Assembly (NCBI GenBank): GCA_002786025.1
Contig: NHNW01000030.1
Span: 1-64,000 of the forward strand
DNA: 64,000 nt
DNA from: Zasmidium citrigriseum
Lineage: Eukaryota > Ascomycota > Dothideomycetes > Mycosphaerellales > Mycosphaerellaceae
Direction of reading: 5' to 3'
In this document: positions 42,468 to 52,749 of the stretch, one piece after another
Numbering within the stretch: position 1 is the stretch's first letter
Layout of the letters: every line of letters starts with the position of its first letter
The notes under the pieces: generated by a model
The model's input: only the letters and a program-made list of their open reading frames with translations
The model's database searches: none
What the model was told of the DNA's origin: nothing
Translations under genes and position numbers: made by a program

Positions 42468-43925
42468 ATGTCTGCCGAGTTCCAGGAGGAGCTGCGACAG
42501 GCCATCGAGCCGTACCAGAAGTCAAATGAGAAACCTCCATTTGCAGCGGAAGAACTCGTGGTCATCGCACTGACCCTCAGTCCACCAAGAACGCAAATGG
42601 AAGTGATCCAGTGGATTAGCAAGAATTTCGAATACTACCTCAACATCTCCCTCGTTCACGCATCATGTGACCACTACGGCTACCCATTCTCAGCCGGTGT
42701 TTGGACGGAGGTCAAAGAGTACGGCACTTTCAGAGACTTCGTCGACAAAAGTCGTGAGGCCTACTCATCGTTCAAGGTGCCGATCGAGCCTTTGGAAGAC
42801 GGCAAGACCAATAATTGGAAGTGCAAATGGAGTGTTGCGCCAGCAGCCGCGCGCACCTTTTTGCATCTCAAGCTTCCTCACATCTTCAAGCTGCCAAAGC
42901 AAGAGAAGCCTTTCCCATTGATGCAATTGCCAGCCGAGCTCCGCCTTTGTATCTACGAATACGCACTCCAGTTTCCAGAGTCATCATTTCTTCGGATTGG
43001 CTCTTCTCTAGGCACTTCAGACACATGGCCGCCCAACGTCAGGCTGATTCACAAACAGCGCGCTCTTCGCTGCCCGAGACCCAAGGAAATACTAGCTGTC
43101 TTGAGCGTCAGCAGACAAGTGTTCAAAGAGGCGATGCCCGTGTTCTACAGCATCAACAAATTCGACTTCCCTTCCACCGATATTCTATTCACCTTCCTGG
43201 AAAGCATGCCCGATACTCGCCTCGTCCACGTGGGAAAGATCTCATTTCAGATCCGGCCCTTCGCGGACAAGTCATTCGCGAAGACATTCAAGATGCTTCG
43301 CAATGTCACACACCTTCGAGAACTCGACATTACCATCAGCAAGGACTGGGGCAAGTACAAGAAGAACGATGGCACGCCCAAGTACCCAGATCTTCTGCGA
43401 TTGCCCGGCATCCCAACACTGCGCAGCCTTCGTGGTGTCAAAGCCGTGCGATTTCATGGCAACTGTGAGGGTTTTCATCCTCTGGCTCTTGAGATGACGC
43501 AAGACAAGGAGACGAAGCAGACTCCGAAGAAGCGGAAACGGAAGGCTGACGGCAATGCATCCAATCCAGTGAAGACCAAGAAGACCAAGGTAACCAAGAG
43601 CGCGCGGGAATCAGGTGTACCGCTGGGCTCAACGAGTATTTCGAACGGATTGACTGCACCTATCGCAGCCCACTCATCTGTTTCGAGTCCGGCTGAGGCT
43701 ACGGAGAACTTGGCCGTAGCAGAGGCTTCGAGTCCGGCTGAGGCTATGGAGAACTTGGACGTAGCACCGGCCTCGGGGCGGATATCAGTTGCGGATGTCG
43801 ATAGCGGAGAGAAAGAGGACAGGCGTGAACAGGAGCATGCGGCGGAGGCAGGGAAGGGCAAGAACGGTTGGTGGAGGTCGATGATGCCGTATCTTCTGTA
43901 CGGAGTCCCAAAGGCAATGCGATGA
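42468..43925 (+). CDS. 2EXR-domain protein, tandem paralogue 3
   Basis: Single exon, 485 residues. It begins directly with the family block (MSAEFQEELRQAIEPYQKSN then KPPFAAEELVVIAL), which supports this start and, by analogy, the internal starts chosen for paralogues 2 and 4. The 2EXR motif is FPLMQLPAELRLCIYEYALQFP; later VLSVSRQVFKEAMPVFYSIN, KYPDLLRLPGIPTLRSLRG and RFHGNCEG. The C-terminus is longer than in the others and includes KKRKRKADG and two near-identical SSPAEATENLAVAEA/SSPAEAMENLDVAPA segments. The last 20 residues (WWRSMMPYLLYGVPKAM) are hydrophobic-aromatic. Function unknown; a nuclear location is inferred from the basic cluster. Confidence 0.85.
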   Translation: MSAEFQEELRQAIEPYQKSNEKPPFAAEELVVIALTLSPPRTQMEVIQWISKNFEYYLNISLVHASCDHYGYPFSAGVWTEVKEYGTFRDFVDKSREAYSSFKVPIEPLEDGKTNNWKCKWSVAPAAARTFLHLKLPHIFKLPKQEKPFPLMQLPAELRLCIYEYALQFPESSFLRIGSSLGTSDTWPPNVRLIHKQRALRCPRPKEILAVLSVSRQVFKEAMPVFYSINKFDFPSTDILFTFLESMPDTRLVHVGKISFQIRPFADKSFAKTFKMLRNVTHLRELDITISKDWGKYKKNDGTPKYPDLLRLPGIPTLRSLRGVKAVRFHGNCEGFHPLALEMTQDKETKQTPKKRKRKADGNASNPVKTKKTKVTKSARESGVPLGSTSISNGLTAPIAAHSSVSSPAEATENLAVAEASSPAEAMENLDVAPASGRISVADVDSGEKEDRREQEHAAEAGKGKNGWWRSMMPYLLYGVPKAMR

Positions 43926-43973
43926 TGTTTCCGTAATTAGCAAGAATGAAGTGACTGCCTCGTGCCTTCCTCA

Positions 43974-44015
43974 TTCACATGTCGGCGAAAACTCTAAATC
44001 GCGCGCTAGCGAGAT
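43974..44015 (+). promoter_or_regulatory. Shared upstream element, diverged (2EXR paralogue 4)
   Basis: TTCACATG at 43974-43981 and AATCGCGCGCTAGCGAG near 43997-44013. The two halves are closer together than upstream of paralogues 2 and 3, but in the same order, 125-165 nt before the ATG at 44137. Confidence 0.5.
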
Positions 44016-44136
44016 TAGCGTCGCGCACTTGCCTTTCCAAAAGCTTTTCGACCTCTTCCACTTTCTTCCATCCACAACACGCCCTCCATCACCAACATCG
44101 TCGTCGCAAGCGTCCGCTCTGTCTCTCTCGTACGGC

Positions 44137-45606
44137 ATGACCTTCCGCGCCAACATGGCAACATTCGAGCCGACGAACGACAGCCGTGATCCGTGGGATG
44201 ACTCCGCCAATACACCCGCTGGACTCGATCTCTCGGGCACTACGAAGACCCTCCAAGACCTCGAACCCAGACAGCGCAGCCCGGAGATTCATCACAGCCC
44301 GGAGATTGAGCTCGAAGAGGAGATACGCCAGCTGATCGAGCCGTGGAAGGACTCGAGCGGAAAGCCACCCTTCACCGTGGAGGAGTTGGTTGTCATTGCT
44401 CTTGTGCTGAACCAAGACTCAACAGCCAAGGATGCAGAGATATGGATTGTCCGCACCTTCAAGTACTATCATGAACTTGTTCTCGAGGCCAGTGCACGGA
44501 ACAATTCTTTCCTGCTCAGACACTACAGCCTTCCACCAAGCGAGCGGGTGCCCATACAGGAGCATAGCGATTTCCAGCTTTTGTTTGCGGAAGCTTTCCG
44601 GCGCTTCGGCGTTCCCGTGGCACCAGGAGAGACAATTCTGAGCAACGACCTCACGCAGCAGAAGTGGTGTGTCTCTGGCCCCGCAGCTCGTCTGTTTCTT
44701 GCAAGCCGACTTCGCAGCAAAGCCGAGTCGGAGGAGCTCAGTAAACCGTTTCCCCTGATGGAACTCCCGGCGGAGCTCCGCATCCGCATCTACGAGTATG
44801 CTCTTGGATATCCAGAGACCGGCATTTGCATCAAGCGTCGTTATGCAACCTCTGGGCACAAGATCGCGGAAATGAAAACGGTCAGCCGGCAGAATGTGCC
44901 CCTGCACGAGCTGAGCCCAAGTGATCGTGCGTCGCTGGAATTGTACAACAGGTCCAATCTTGATCCCACCGGCGGGCAAATATGCTCTCCGATGAGCATT
45001 TCGCTTGCACTGTTGCAAGTCAGCAAACAAGTCTTCCAGGAAGCGATGCCAGTCTTCTTCAGCATCAACAACTTTGCATTCCTCAATATCGTTGACTTGC
45101 ATGCCATTCTACAGGCGACACCCGCTAGTCGACGCAAACATATCGGACACATTTCGCTCCGGTTCCGGCCTGAGGCGTTGCGCAGGCCGAATTTCAACTT
45201 CCGTTCAGGTGCGGAGCAATCCGCTCGAGAGGCTTTTCGTCTCATGAAGACCATTACCTATCTCCGAAAGCTCGATATAGAGATGGAGGAGTCCGAATGG
45301 GGAAATGCTTTGACCGAGACTGGAGAGGCAAAGTACCCGGACGTGACGAGAATCCCAGGTATTCGAGATCTGGGCGGTCTCCGTGGTCTCAAGGCGGTTC
45401 GGTTCCATGGACACTGCGATGGGCTCAAGAAGCTTATCCCAGACATGCTCAAGGAGAAGCCAACACCGAAGCCGATACAGAAGCGCAAGAGAGGAGCGGA
45501 TCAGGACAAGGGTGGCTCTGGAAATGCGAAGAAGCCGAGAGCGCCCAAAGCGAAGGAGGGTAAGACTTCCCAGCTGCATGATCTTTCATCTCTAGCAAAT
45601 AGCTAA
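44137..45606 (+). CDS. 2EXR-domain protein, tandem paralogue 4
   Basis: Single exon, 489 residues from ATG 44137 (MTFRANMATFEPTND); an alternative ATG is six codons further on. An acidic N-terminus with a HHSPEI repeat precedes the family block IRQLIEPWKDSSGKPPFTVE. The 2EXR motif is FPLMELPAELRIRIYEYALGYP, then LLQVSKQVFQEAMPVFFSIN, HIGHISLRFRPEALRRP, KYPDVTRIPGIRDLGGLRG and a Lys/Arg-rich tail (KRKRGADQDKGGSG, KKPRAPKAKEGK). It closes the tandem array. The 3' flank to 46050 holds no further gene. Confidence 0.85.
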   Translation: MTFRANMATFEPTNDSRDPWDDSANTPAGLDLSGTTKTLQDLEPRQRSPEIHHSPEIELEEEIRQLIEPWKDSSGKPPFTVEELVVIALVLNQDSTAKDAEIWIVRTFKYYHELVLEASARNNSFLLRHYSLPPSERVPIQEHSDFQLLFAEAFRRFGVPVAPGETILSNDLTQQKWCVSGPAARLFLASRLRSKAESEELSKPFPLMELPAELRIRIYEYALGYPETGICIKRRYATSGHKIAEMKTVSRQNVPLHELSPSDRASLELYNRSNLDPTGGQICSPMSISLALLQVSKQVFQEAMPVFFSINNFAFLNIVDLHAILQATPASRRKHIGHISLRFRPEALRRPNFNFRSGAEQSAREAFRLMKTITYLRKLDIEMEESEWGNALTETGEAKYPDVTRIPGIRDLGGLRGLKAVRFHGHCDGLKKLIPDMLKEKPTPKPIQKRKRGADQDKGGSGNAKKPRAPKAKEGKTSQLHDLSSLANS

Positions 45607-46050
45607 CCACAGAGGCGTTGTACTATAGGCCAAGCACCGAGTCGCCGGTCGGAGCGATTGAGAAGCAGATCCTGATGGCTTTCTTGGATGGGAGGCGAGG
45701 CATCTCGAGAGGCAGATCGCGAGCAGCAGCTCGATTGCTAGAGGCTTCATGGATTTTGCCACAATGCCGATGCTGATGCGGTGTTGGTCATCCAGAAAGC
45801 GGAGCAGAAAAGTACTCGGTATCACACAGGACCCCGGGTCCGAAGCTCCAAAAATTGTCACCTTTCCAGCGAAGTAGTTCGTACCGGTATACCCTCAGTA
45901 TCACGGTCAAAGTGGAAAATGTCTCTAGCAATCCCCAACTTTCTCGAGAACGGCTAAGAGTTCAACAAGTCCTCTAATAGCTTCGAGTCGCGAGCTTTCG
46001 TGGAGAGAGCTAATTCAGTGTGAGCGGATGAAGGATGGTACCACAACCTC

Positions 46051-46776
46051 TCAAACAACAACCCCAACAAACTCCCCCCTCCCCCCAACACACCCCTCCA
46101 ACATGCCCCACTGCACCAAAAACCTATCCACGCAAAACCCCAGCAGTCTCCCACTCAGACTAACCCTCTTAACCCGCGCCCAACTCTCCACATAAACGCT
46201 CCTCATCTTGCCCCTTGTGTGACAACCCCCAACATCAAAGAACCTCAACACCAAACTCGTGAAGACCAGAATCGTAGCCGTCGCGGGCCCGTTGCACAAG
46301 ATCAGGTCCGGGAGATCCATCTCCCCTGTGTCTGTGCTGGAATAGCGTGTTAGGATGGCGAGACAGCTCCAGGCGCACTTAAGGCAGGAGAGTGGGGCTG
46401 TGAGAGCGGATTGATGGATTTCCCTCGCGCGGGGCACAACCTCAACAACAAACTCCCCCTTCCCTTCACCAACCACCTCCTCCTCAAATTTCAGTGCCCG
46501 CTCAGCACTTATCCCATCCCCACCACTCACAACCCAAGTCCTCTTTCGAAACTTTCCCCAGTCGAGCCCAGCGCGTTGCAGCATGGAGAGCATTTCCGCC
46601 GTGTGGCCTCCTGAGCCCAGGACGATGAGGATGTGTGCGGAGGCGGGATGCGGTTTGGGGCGTGTGGGGGAGAGGATGATCTTGAGGCGCCAGAGGAGGA
46701 GAGGGAGGATGAGGAGAGAGGTGGTTGTGAGGGCGAGGAGGAAGGCGTAGAGGGTTGTTGTTGGTGAGGTGGACAT
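46051..46776 (-). CDS. ALG14: UDP-N-acetylglucosamine transferase subunit ALG14
   Basis: Single exon, 241 residues. An N-terminal membrane anchor (about residues 8-30, FLLALTTTSLLILPLLLWRL) is followed by the GT-B donor loop ILIVLGSGGHTAEML, KRTWVVSGGDGISAERAL, VPRAREIHQS, LPDLILCNGPATATILVF, and YVESWARVKRVSLSGRLL with DRFLVQWG. These are the conserved blocks of Alg14, which anchors the catalytic subunit Alg13 to the cytosolic face of the ER for the second step of lipid-linked oligosaccharide synthesis. The last ten residues are Gly-rich (VGGRGEFVGVVV) and differ from the usual C-terminus that packs against Alg13. The length is close to that of other fungi. Confidence 0.92.
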   Translation of the reverse strand: MSTSPTTTLYAFLLALTTTSLLILPLLLWRLKIILSPTRPKPHPASAHILIVLGSGGHTAEMLSMLQRAGLDWGKFRKRTWVVSGGDGISAERALKFEEEVVGEGKGEFVVEVVPRAREIHQSALTAPLSCLKCAWSCLAILTRYSSTDTGEMDLPDLILCNGPATATILVFTSLVLRFFDVGGCHTRGKMRSVYVESWARVKRVSLSGRLLGFCVDRFLVQWGMLEGCVGGRGEFVGVVV

Positions 46777-46976
46777 GGTGGGTGTAACTCGATTCGATTG
46801 GTATTAAGGACCGTGAAGAAAGGGAGCCGTGCTATCGTGGGAGCATTTTCGTGGTTGAATTTGGGCGAGCGAGGCTGCCGTGAGTGGGTGTTGGTGTGAA
46901 TGTCAGGTGGACATTGCTTTGGGACGTGAGAAGTGAAGTCGGATTTTCGGCAGTGTCGGGCAGCGGCCTGCACTCA

Positions 46977-47468
46977 AGTTTGTGTCAATATTGATGGTTC
47001 TGATGGTTCTAATGGTTCTGATAGTTCTCATCAAACCCGCCGACTATCTACGCGTGTACGGCTCTAGAATTGGGTTACGTATATAAGTCTACGATATACT
47101 TACTATACAACGCGTATGTTTACGGCTTCGAAGGGTAGATATACTACGAAATAGCTGTCGTCGAAGAAGGTCGATTTGTTGCGAGTTCGAGATTACTTGA
47201 CAAAAGTCTCCGACTAGCGCTGTCATAAGTCTCGGTACGACGAAAGTCTTAGACCTTCGAGCCTTAAGTTTCCTTCGCCGTTTACCTTAAGACACGATCC
47301 GCTTACGCAGGTAGCCGTATAGTAGGCGGACGTGGCATCGTACTACAAAACACGCCCAGCATTCGTATAGTTACGCGCAAACTGTGATAGGTTTAATGCG
47401 AGTCATCAGATCCATCGGACCTATCAGGACCATCAGAACCATCAGAACCATCAATATTGACACAAACT
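46977..47468. mobile_element. Putative small inverted-repeat (MITE-like) element
   Basis: AGTTTGTGTCAATATTGATG begins the left end (46977). The right end is its reverse complement, and the match is perfect for 34 bp (46977-47010 against 47435-47468), then imperfect for about 15 bp more. Each end includes about four or more copies of a 9-bp unit (GATGGTTCT on the left, AGAACCATC on the right). The interior of about 400 bp has no open frame. No clear target duplication is visible (flanks CTCA and ACAG). It could be a non-autonomous DNA transposon or a degenerate inverted duplication. Confidence 0.6.
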
Positions 47469-47694
47469 ACAGATCAGGCTACTGCCGTCGGACCGAGCTC
47501 CGCTTGACTTCAGGGAAGGAGCAAGATCGTGAAAGGTTCAAGTATTCCTTAAAGATCTTCATCGCCATGTATACATTCATTCAATCAAACCACATCAATC
47601 ATGTAAATCAAAACGCCACACTCCCCTCGCTAACATCAAATCCATGCCAGATCCCAACCAATACCACCCATCAAACCCACCCATCAATCAAAAA

Positions 47695-50600
47695 TCAAAT
47701 CTCCCTCCCAGAACTAACCCCCTCCTCCTCAACCCTCACAAGAACATCCTCCCTCCCTCTCTCCCCATCACTCCGACTCCTCACACTCTCATCCCTCCTC
47801 AACCCCTTCACACTCCCATTCCTCGACACCGCCCCATCACTAGCACTCCTCATACTCGCCCTCTCAACATCCGCATTCACAACCCTGAGTCTCGCTTTCG
47901 GAACCGTAAACATAACCTGCACATCTCTTTTACTCGCTGCCCCTTCAACGTCCCATTCATTCTCCGCGACACTCGGATCGACGGGAGGTTCGCCCCAGTC
48001 GCCCGGGTCGGGGTCGTCGCGGTAGGGCGTGAATTGGCCGTCTTTCTCCCAGTCGTGCTGGCCGCGTTTGTGCTGGAGGAGGGTGCTGCCGTCGGAGACT
48101 GCGCGGCGGGGACCGCTTGCGGAGGCGTTGGAGGCGGAGGGGAGGATGGCTGCTTTGCGGGTGCGGGTGGGTGAAGAGGAGGATGTGCGGGGTTCGTCGT
48201 CTTCGTAGCGTTGTTCTGCGCCGGCGTTACTGGTGAAGGAGAAGCTGCGTTCGCTGTTGGAGACGGCGGTGAGGGCGCGGCGCAGGGAGCCGATCCAGCC
48301 TTTGCCTCGTCGGGGTGCAGCAGCAGCGGGATCGTAGCCTCGTACAGATTCGTTGCGGGCTATTTGGGGGCTTGTGGCTGCCATTGCTCGTTGGTAGGGG
48401 TCGTCGCGGTCCGCCATGGGTCTGCCTCCTAGGAGTGCCTGGCCTTCGTCTTGGAGTTGGGCGAAGTTTGACTTTGCGGTGGTGAAGGAGTCTTGCGACT
48501 TGTCGTGGTAGTGTCGTCCGGCGCCTGGTGTTCTCGCTTCCGTCGGCGAAGCGCGATCAAAGTAGTATGGCGACTTCGATCTCCTGCTGCTTGTCGACAT
48601 AGTCCCCATGGTGCTCGTTCGCTCCTCGACAGGCGATCGCTCGCCTCCTTCACGAGCGTTCTTTGCTGCAAGTGCTGCTGCTAAGAGGGCTCCAGTCCGA
48701 GTCGACATCGTCCGAGTGATTGAATTGCTGGACGCGTGAGAGCGCTGTGACTGCTCACTCAGCGTGGAAGATGTCCGCTCGTCAGTCCTCGTTGGTGACA
48801 CCCGGCCATTCGAGCTCGACGATGGATCTGTAGCATCATCTTCATCCACCACCATCCAATTCATCGATCCATCGGGCTCAGCGTGCACAGGCCGTCGAGT
48901 TGGGCTGTACGCTCTGCTTGCCCCAGTGGGCACTCTCCTCACTGTCTCAGCAACAGGTGAGGTCGGATTGCTCCCAAGAGGATTTGGATGTGGCTCAGGG
49001 TCTGCAAACGGGTCTTTCGCGCCAATCGAATTCGCCTTGAGCTGCCTTTGCAGTTCCCGCAGACTCCGCTCGGGAGACGAGGCATCAGGTGTGAGCACTC
49101 GTTCAATCTCCCGTAGTTGTGACACAGCCGCTGACTCTCTCACTGAGTCAGCGTCCCCTCGTACAGATCGGTCCTCATCGGCACTCTCCAGAATTGGATG
49201 GATATTCCCACTGCCTTGATTAAGCCGCCTGTCATCGTATCTCGGGGCCTGGTGATACATATACGGCCTTGTTGATAATCCCTTCCGCAGCCCACGATTT
49301 GGATTGGGGATATTCAAGAACAGACTCGACGAGTCTGCCTGCTGCATTTGGTTGGCATAGTCCGGCGTCCCGGCATAGAAATCGCCACCTCGTCCATCGA
49401 TGCCTCCATGGCCATGGTATGGCTGATCCAGCTGCATGAAAGATCCGTCAGAGGAGTGGCCTAGCAGCTCTCGTTCGCGCTCTTCTCGTTGCTGTCGCAG
49501 TCGTTTTGCGTACCAGAAGTAGAAGCAGGTCAATCCAACCAAAGCAGCCACTCCGACACCCAGCCCAACTCCAAGTCCAGCTTGTTCCGAAGTCTTGCTC
49601 AGCGGCCCAGCAGATTGAGAGTCAGCTTGTGCTGGAGGAGGCGGTTGCGTATACGACTCGATCCAGGAGTGCGAAGTCGTATTGTAGAGGTAGATTCCGT
49701 CAACAGCCCTCTGCTGCCTCCTCACAAACCTCGAAGGCGAAGCAGTGATCGTATATCCACCAACAACCATCATGATTCCACCCGGGAGCATCGTCGCACC
49801 ATGTCCATAGATTCCAGTCCCGGGCGGAACAGCATCTCCAGTCGAACTCGGAATACTCCAAGTCCATGCCTCGGCCTCATCGCCTCCATACTCGGACCCC
49901 AAATGCAACACCGCAATCTGCGGTTGAGCCGGATTCGTGACATCGCCAACCCATCCGCCCAGAACGATGATACTCGTCCCATCCTCGGATAGCACAGCAG
50001 TATGTCCAGATCTCGGTTCCACCTGCGCACTCGCCTGTCTCGTGGCAAGGTCCGTTTTGACACCAGCCGGTTGATCTACTGGCACGAACGCCCAGCTCTC
50101 CTGCGGTAGAGAGAATAGCGCAACATTCGACATGTTGATGAAAGCCTGCTGCGTGTGCCCTCCCAATAGCAAGAAATCCTGCTGTTGGCTCGAAGGCCCT
50201 CCACTCGCATTCATCGAGAACGTCGGCGTCAATCCAGTCATCGTAAAACCTGCTTCCGGAACAGGAGGTCCTCTACTCGCAATCGAATCGATCCCGTATG
50301 TAAGACTCCCTGCACTCGCTGGCGCAAGCTGCAGCATCGAGTTGGAATATGCCGAATCGTTGACCCAGTTCTTCGCCGTCGTATCACTCGAAAAAGGACA
50401 CATTCCACCAAACAGGTAGAAGCCCATGTCCTTTGCATCCGCATTCACCGATCCCGAAAACGCTGCTCCGCTGGCCAGATAATTCGTCCCCGTCAGATTA
50501 GACCCAGGTGGTAGATCTCGTTCTGAAATTGAATGTTGCTCCCACGTCCCATTCCCAATCCCACTCCCCGGGTCCGGCCAGAACCGCCATAATACCGTCT

Positions 50601-50928
50601 CATCCGCGCCCGACGTACAACTCCCCGCAACGACCGTGATATTCCCACTCGAGTCAATCACAGGTGTATAAGGCACCAGCCTGTCATCCCGCAGAAACGG
50701 CAGACTATTTGCAAGCGTCGTAAGTGGAAGATTCTTGGTGTCAAAGTCCTTATTGAGATCCACAACCCTCAAGACTGCCTGGTTGACACCTTGCGACGAT
50801 GTCTGGAACAGGTACGCGAAAGACGAGTTCGGCGCTCGGAGGACTCGAGTCGGGTTGTACGGGAAGGTGTCGGCGAGGATGGTGGAGCACAGAGCCAAGA
50901 GGCTCCATGGCAAAGCCGTGGATTTCAT
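47695..50928 (-). CDS. Kelch-propeller single-pass membrane protein
   Basis: Single exon, 1077 residues. A signal peptide (MKSTALPWSLLALCSTILA) leads to a luminal/extracellular region of about 430 residues with kelch-like blades, for example SGHTAVLSEDGTSIIVLGGW, IYGHGATMLPGGIMMVVGGY and FYLFGGMCP-type turns. One membrane helix follows (GLGVGVAALVGLTCFYFWYA), then a basic stop-transfer RLRQQREERERE and a long Ser/Thr/Arg-rich cytosolic tail with many possible phosphorylation sites. The design is that of fungal kelch/galactose-oxidase-like wall-sensor-type proteins; no enzymatic residues can be assigned. The tail is less conserved-looking than the propeller. The MITE-like element ends about 230 nt beyond its stop codon. 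Confidence 0.82.
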   Translation of the reverse strand: MKSTALPWSLLALCSTILADTFPYNPTRVLRAPNSSFAYLFQTSSQGVNQAVLRVVDLNKDFDTKNLPLTTLANSLPFLRDDRLVPYTPVIDSSGNITVVAGSCTSGADETVLWRFWPDPGSGIGNGTWEQHSISERDLPPGSNLTGTNYLASGAAFSGSVNADAKDMGFYLFGGMCPFSSDTTAKNWVNDSAYSNSMLQLAPASAGSLTYGIDSIASRGPPVPEAGFTMTGLTPTFSMNASGGPSSQQQDFLLLGGHTQQAFINMSNVALFSLPQESWAFVPVDQPAGVKTDLATRQASAQVEPRSGHTAVLSEDGTSIIVLGGWVGDVTNPAQPQIAVLHLGSEYGGDEAEAWTWSIPSSTGDAVPPGTGIYGHGATMLPGGIMMVVGGYTITASPSRFVRRQQRAVDGIYLYNTTSHSWIESYTQPPPPAQADSQSAGPLSKTSEQAGLGVGLGVGVAALVGLTCFYFWYAKRLRQQREERERELLGHSSDGSFMQLDQPYHGHGGIDGRGGDFYAGTPDYANQMQQADSSSLFLNIPNPNRGLRKGLSTRPYMYHQAPRYDDRRLNQGSGNIHPILESADEDRSVRGDADSVRESAAVSQLREIERVLTPDASSPERSLRELQRQLKANSIGAKDPFADPEPHPNPLGSNPTSPVAETVRRVPTGASRAYSPTRRPVHAEPDGSMNWMVVDEDDATDPSSSSNGRVSPTRTDERTSSTLSEQSQRSHASSNSITRTMSTRTGALLAAALAAKNAREGGERSPVEERTSTMGTMSTSSRRSKSPYYFDRASPTEARTPGAGRHYHDKSQDSFTTAKSNFAQLQDEGQALLGGRPMADRDDPYQRAMAATSPQIARNESVRGYDPAAAAPRRGKGWIGSLRRALTAVSNSERSFSFTSNAGAEQRYEDDEPRTSSSSPTRTRKAAILPSASNASASGPRRAVSDGSTLLQHKRGQHDWEKDGQFTPYRDDPDPGDWGEPPVDPSVAENEWDVEGAASKRDVQVMFTVPKARLRVVNADVERASMRSASDGAVSRNGSVKGLRRDESVRSRSDGERGREDVLVRVEEEGVSSGREI

Positions 50929-52749
50929 AAGTATACTAGAAGTGAGTAGTCGGTGTCGTTATAGCGGCATTCGCGGGGTGGTGGGTAGCTTCGGTCGTGC
51001 TGCTACTACAGCATGGTCTCGCAGGTACTCCGGAAGTCCAGCAGCGCATTCGGTCTTGTCACCATTCGAGGACGTAGTTCGTGCGTGTTGTACGACAAAG
51101 TCAAACAGCAGTCAGCACTCGGGCCAGAGGTAGGTGTAGCTTCTCTTCCGAAAATCCAGAAGGCAGGGCCCCAAACACACGTCTCAAGGATGATTGAAAG
51201 CAAGAAGAGACGAAGTGTGCAAAGCAGAAGGCCATGCAAAGCCGACCCGCACGCAGACCCTTTCCCAAACTCGCGTCACGCCGTCAACAAAAGCGCACCC
51301 ACCCGTCGCTTACACTCGATGGAACAGGAATCCAGCCACGCCGAAGCAATCCGGCTCGCCAGCATCAGCAGACAATTGCGCAACAAATTGAGCCCAGCCC
51401 CCCTTTGCGCAATCGCAGATGGCTGGTTCGCTGCGCAGCCAGCCCGTTGTTGTGGCCCGGCGGGGCTGCACGTTGTCACCACAGCAACGACCCGCGCCCG
51501 AGACCCAATCAAGGCCTTGCAGCGGCGCTGCGAACGCATGGAGCACCCTGGTTGCACATCGCGTCTGGACTCGAGCAACGCGTGGCCGCGACTGGGAAGC
51601 ACCAGACTGATCTTGGTCATCGCAAAGCGGTAGCTTCAACGGTGCTTCTTCACGGCGGGCGCTGTTCTGCCGTCTCGTGAAGAAGGATCTTCATGTGAGA
51701 GCGTGGGACCGCGGTTCTGTGGGTTGCACGAGGTGAATGGTGGCTATGGCGGGAGGATATCCAGGCACTGAAAGCAGGAACTTGGATTTCGTCGGCGTCG
51801 AGACACTGGTCTCTGGTTTTCGTGGGCGATGGCAGGTCTCAAAACAAAGGCAGCCCATGCAACCATGTGTTTCCTGGGCGTAGACTGTCCTCGATGGCAG
51901 GGCCCCAAACAAGACAACTGAAGTACTATCCTGGAGGAAAGATATCGATGGCGGGCGATGAAACACAGCCTTCGAAGTTCGAACGCGATGCGATACTCGG
52001 GGCACCGGCATTTGTGGATGCATAGTTCCTCTCGTGGGCGAACTGGAATATCAGCGATAGAAGAACCGCAGGCTTCACAGAATGTCTCTGGCAGGCGTTG
52101 AAACAGCAACAGCCAAGTCCGTCCTCGCTCGACAGCAATCGATGGCTGACAGGTGATCAAAGACTGCCTTCCTCGCGCTCTGAAAAGGTCGAAGTGGTCA
52201 TCTTCTTGTTCGCGCCACACCGATCTCCCAGTGCGGTCATCCGTCTTTCGTTCGACAAGGCATCTGCAGAAGTCCGAGTCTTGCGCCGTAATGGCGGCGG
52301 ACGGCAGGCCATTGGCACAGCATGCTGAATTGAGACGGCGCTGATGTGTAGAGGAAGCAGGTGAAGTCAAGCAATAACTTCAATGTTGAAAAGGGAAGTA
52401 GGAAGCCACAAACCGCCTTGCGCCTGCCTGCCTACAATGCAAACATCGACATTGGAAGGAACGTCCATGGACACCCACCCCGCGAACATACTAGGAGGAG
52501 GAGACCACAAGATGAACCTCGTTGAAGTTCACTGCATTCATTCACCTTGATCTTCATCTCAAGCTATGCAAGCACCACTGTATATCCTTTCCTTTCCATT
52601 CAGCCAGGAGCTCGACTGTCCCGTCGAGCTGCAACCAGCCTACCTTCAAACGCCATGCAACTCCCTCTCATTCTCAAGCCCGAGCAAAGAACAAAACGCC
52701 CGATTTGTGTGTACGCGAGGGAATCCCTCGTCTCTTCCTTTGCGTCGCT
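50929..52749. other. Intergenic stretch of about 1.8 kb
   Basis: Promoter side of the kelch gene and 3' flank of the carrier gene. Open frames of up to about 200 codons occur on both strands (for example 51013-51633 plus, 51744-52370 minus), but they overlap one another, have Cys/Arg-rich composition without a recognisable domain, and show no splice pattern. A CAGGGCCCCAAAC sequence occurs twice (near 51166 and 51897). No gene is supported with confidence. Confidence 0.4.

Noticed and set aside
46977..47468. LTR or solo LTR
   Set aside because: The ends are inverted rather than direct repeats and do not begin TG/end CA.
51744..52370. 208-codon minus-strand frame with several Cys
   Set aside because: No ATG in good context, no recognisable fold, Arg/Ser/Cys-rich random composition, and competing open frames on the other strand. 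Noted only in the intergenic entry.
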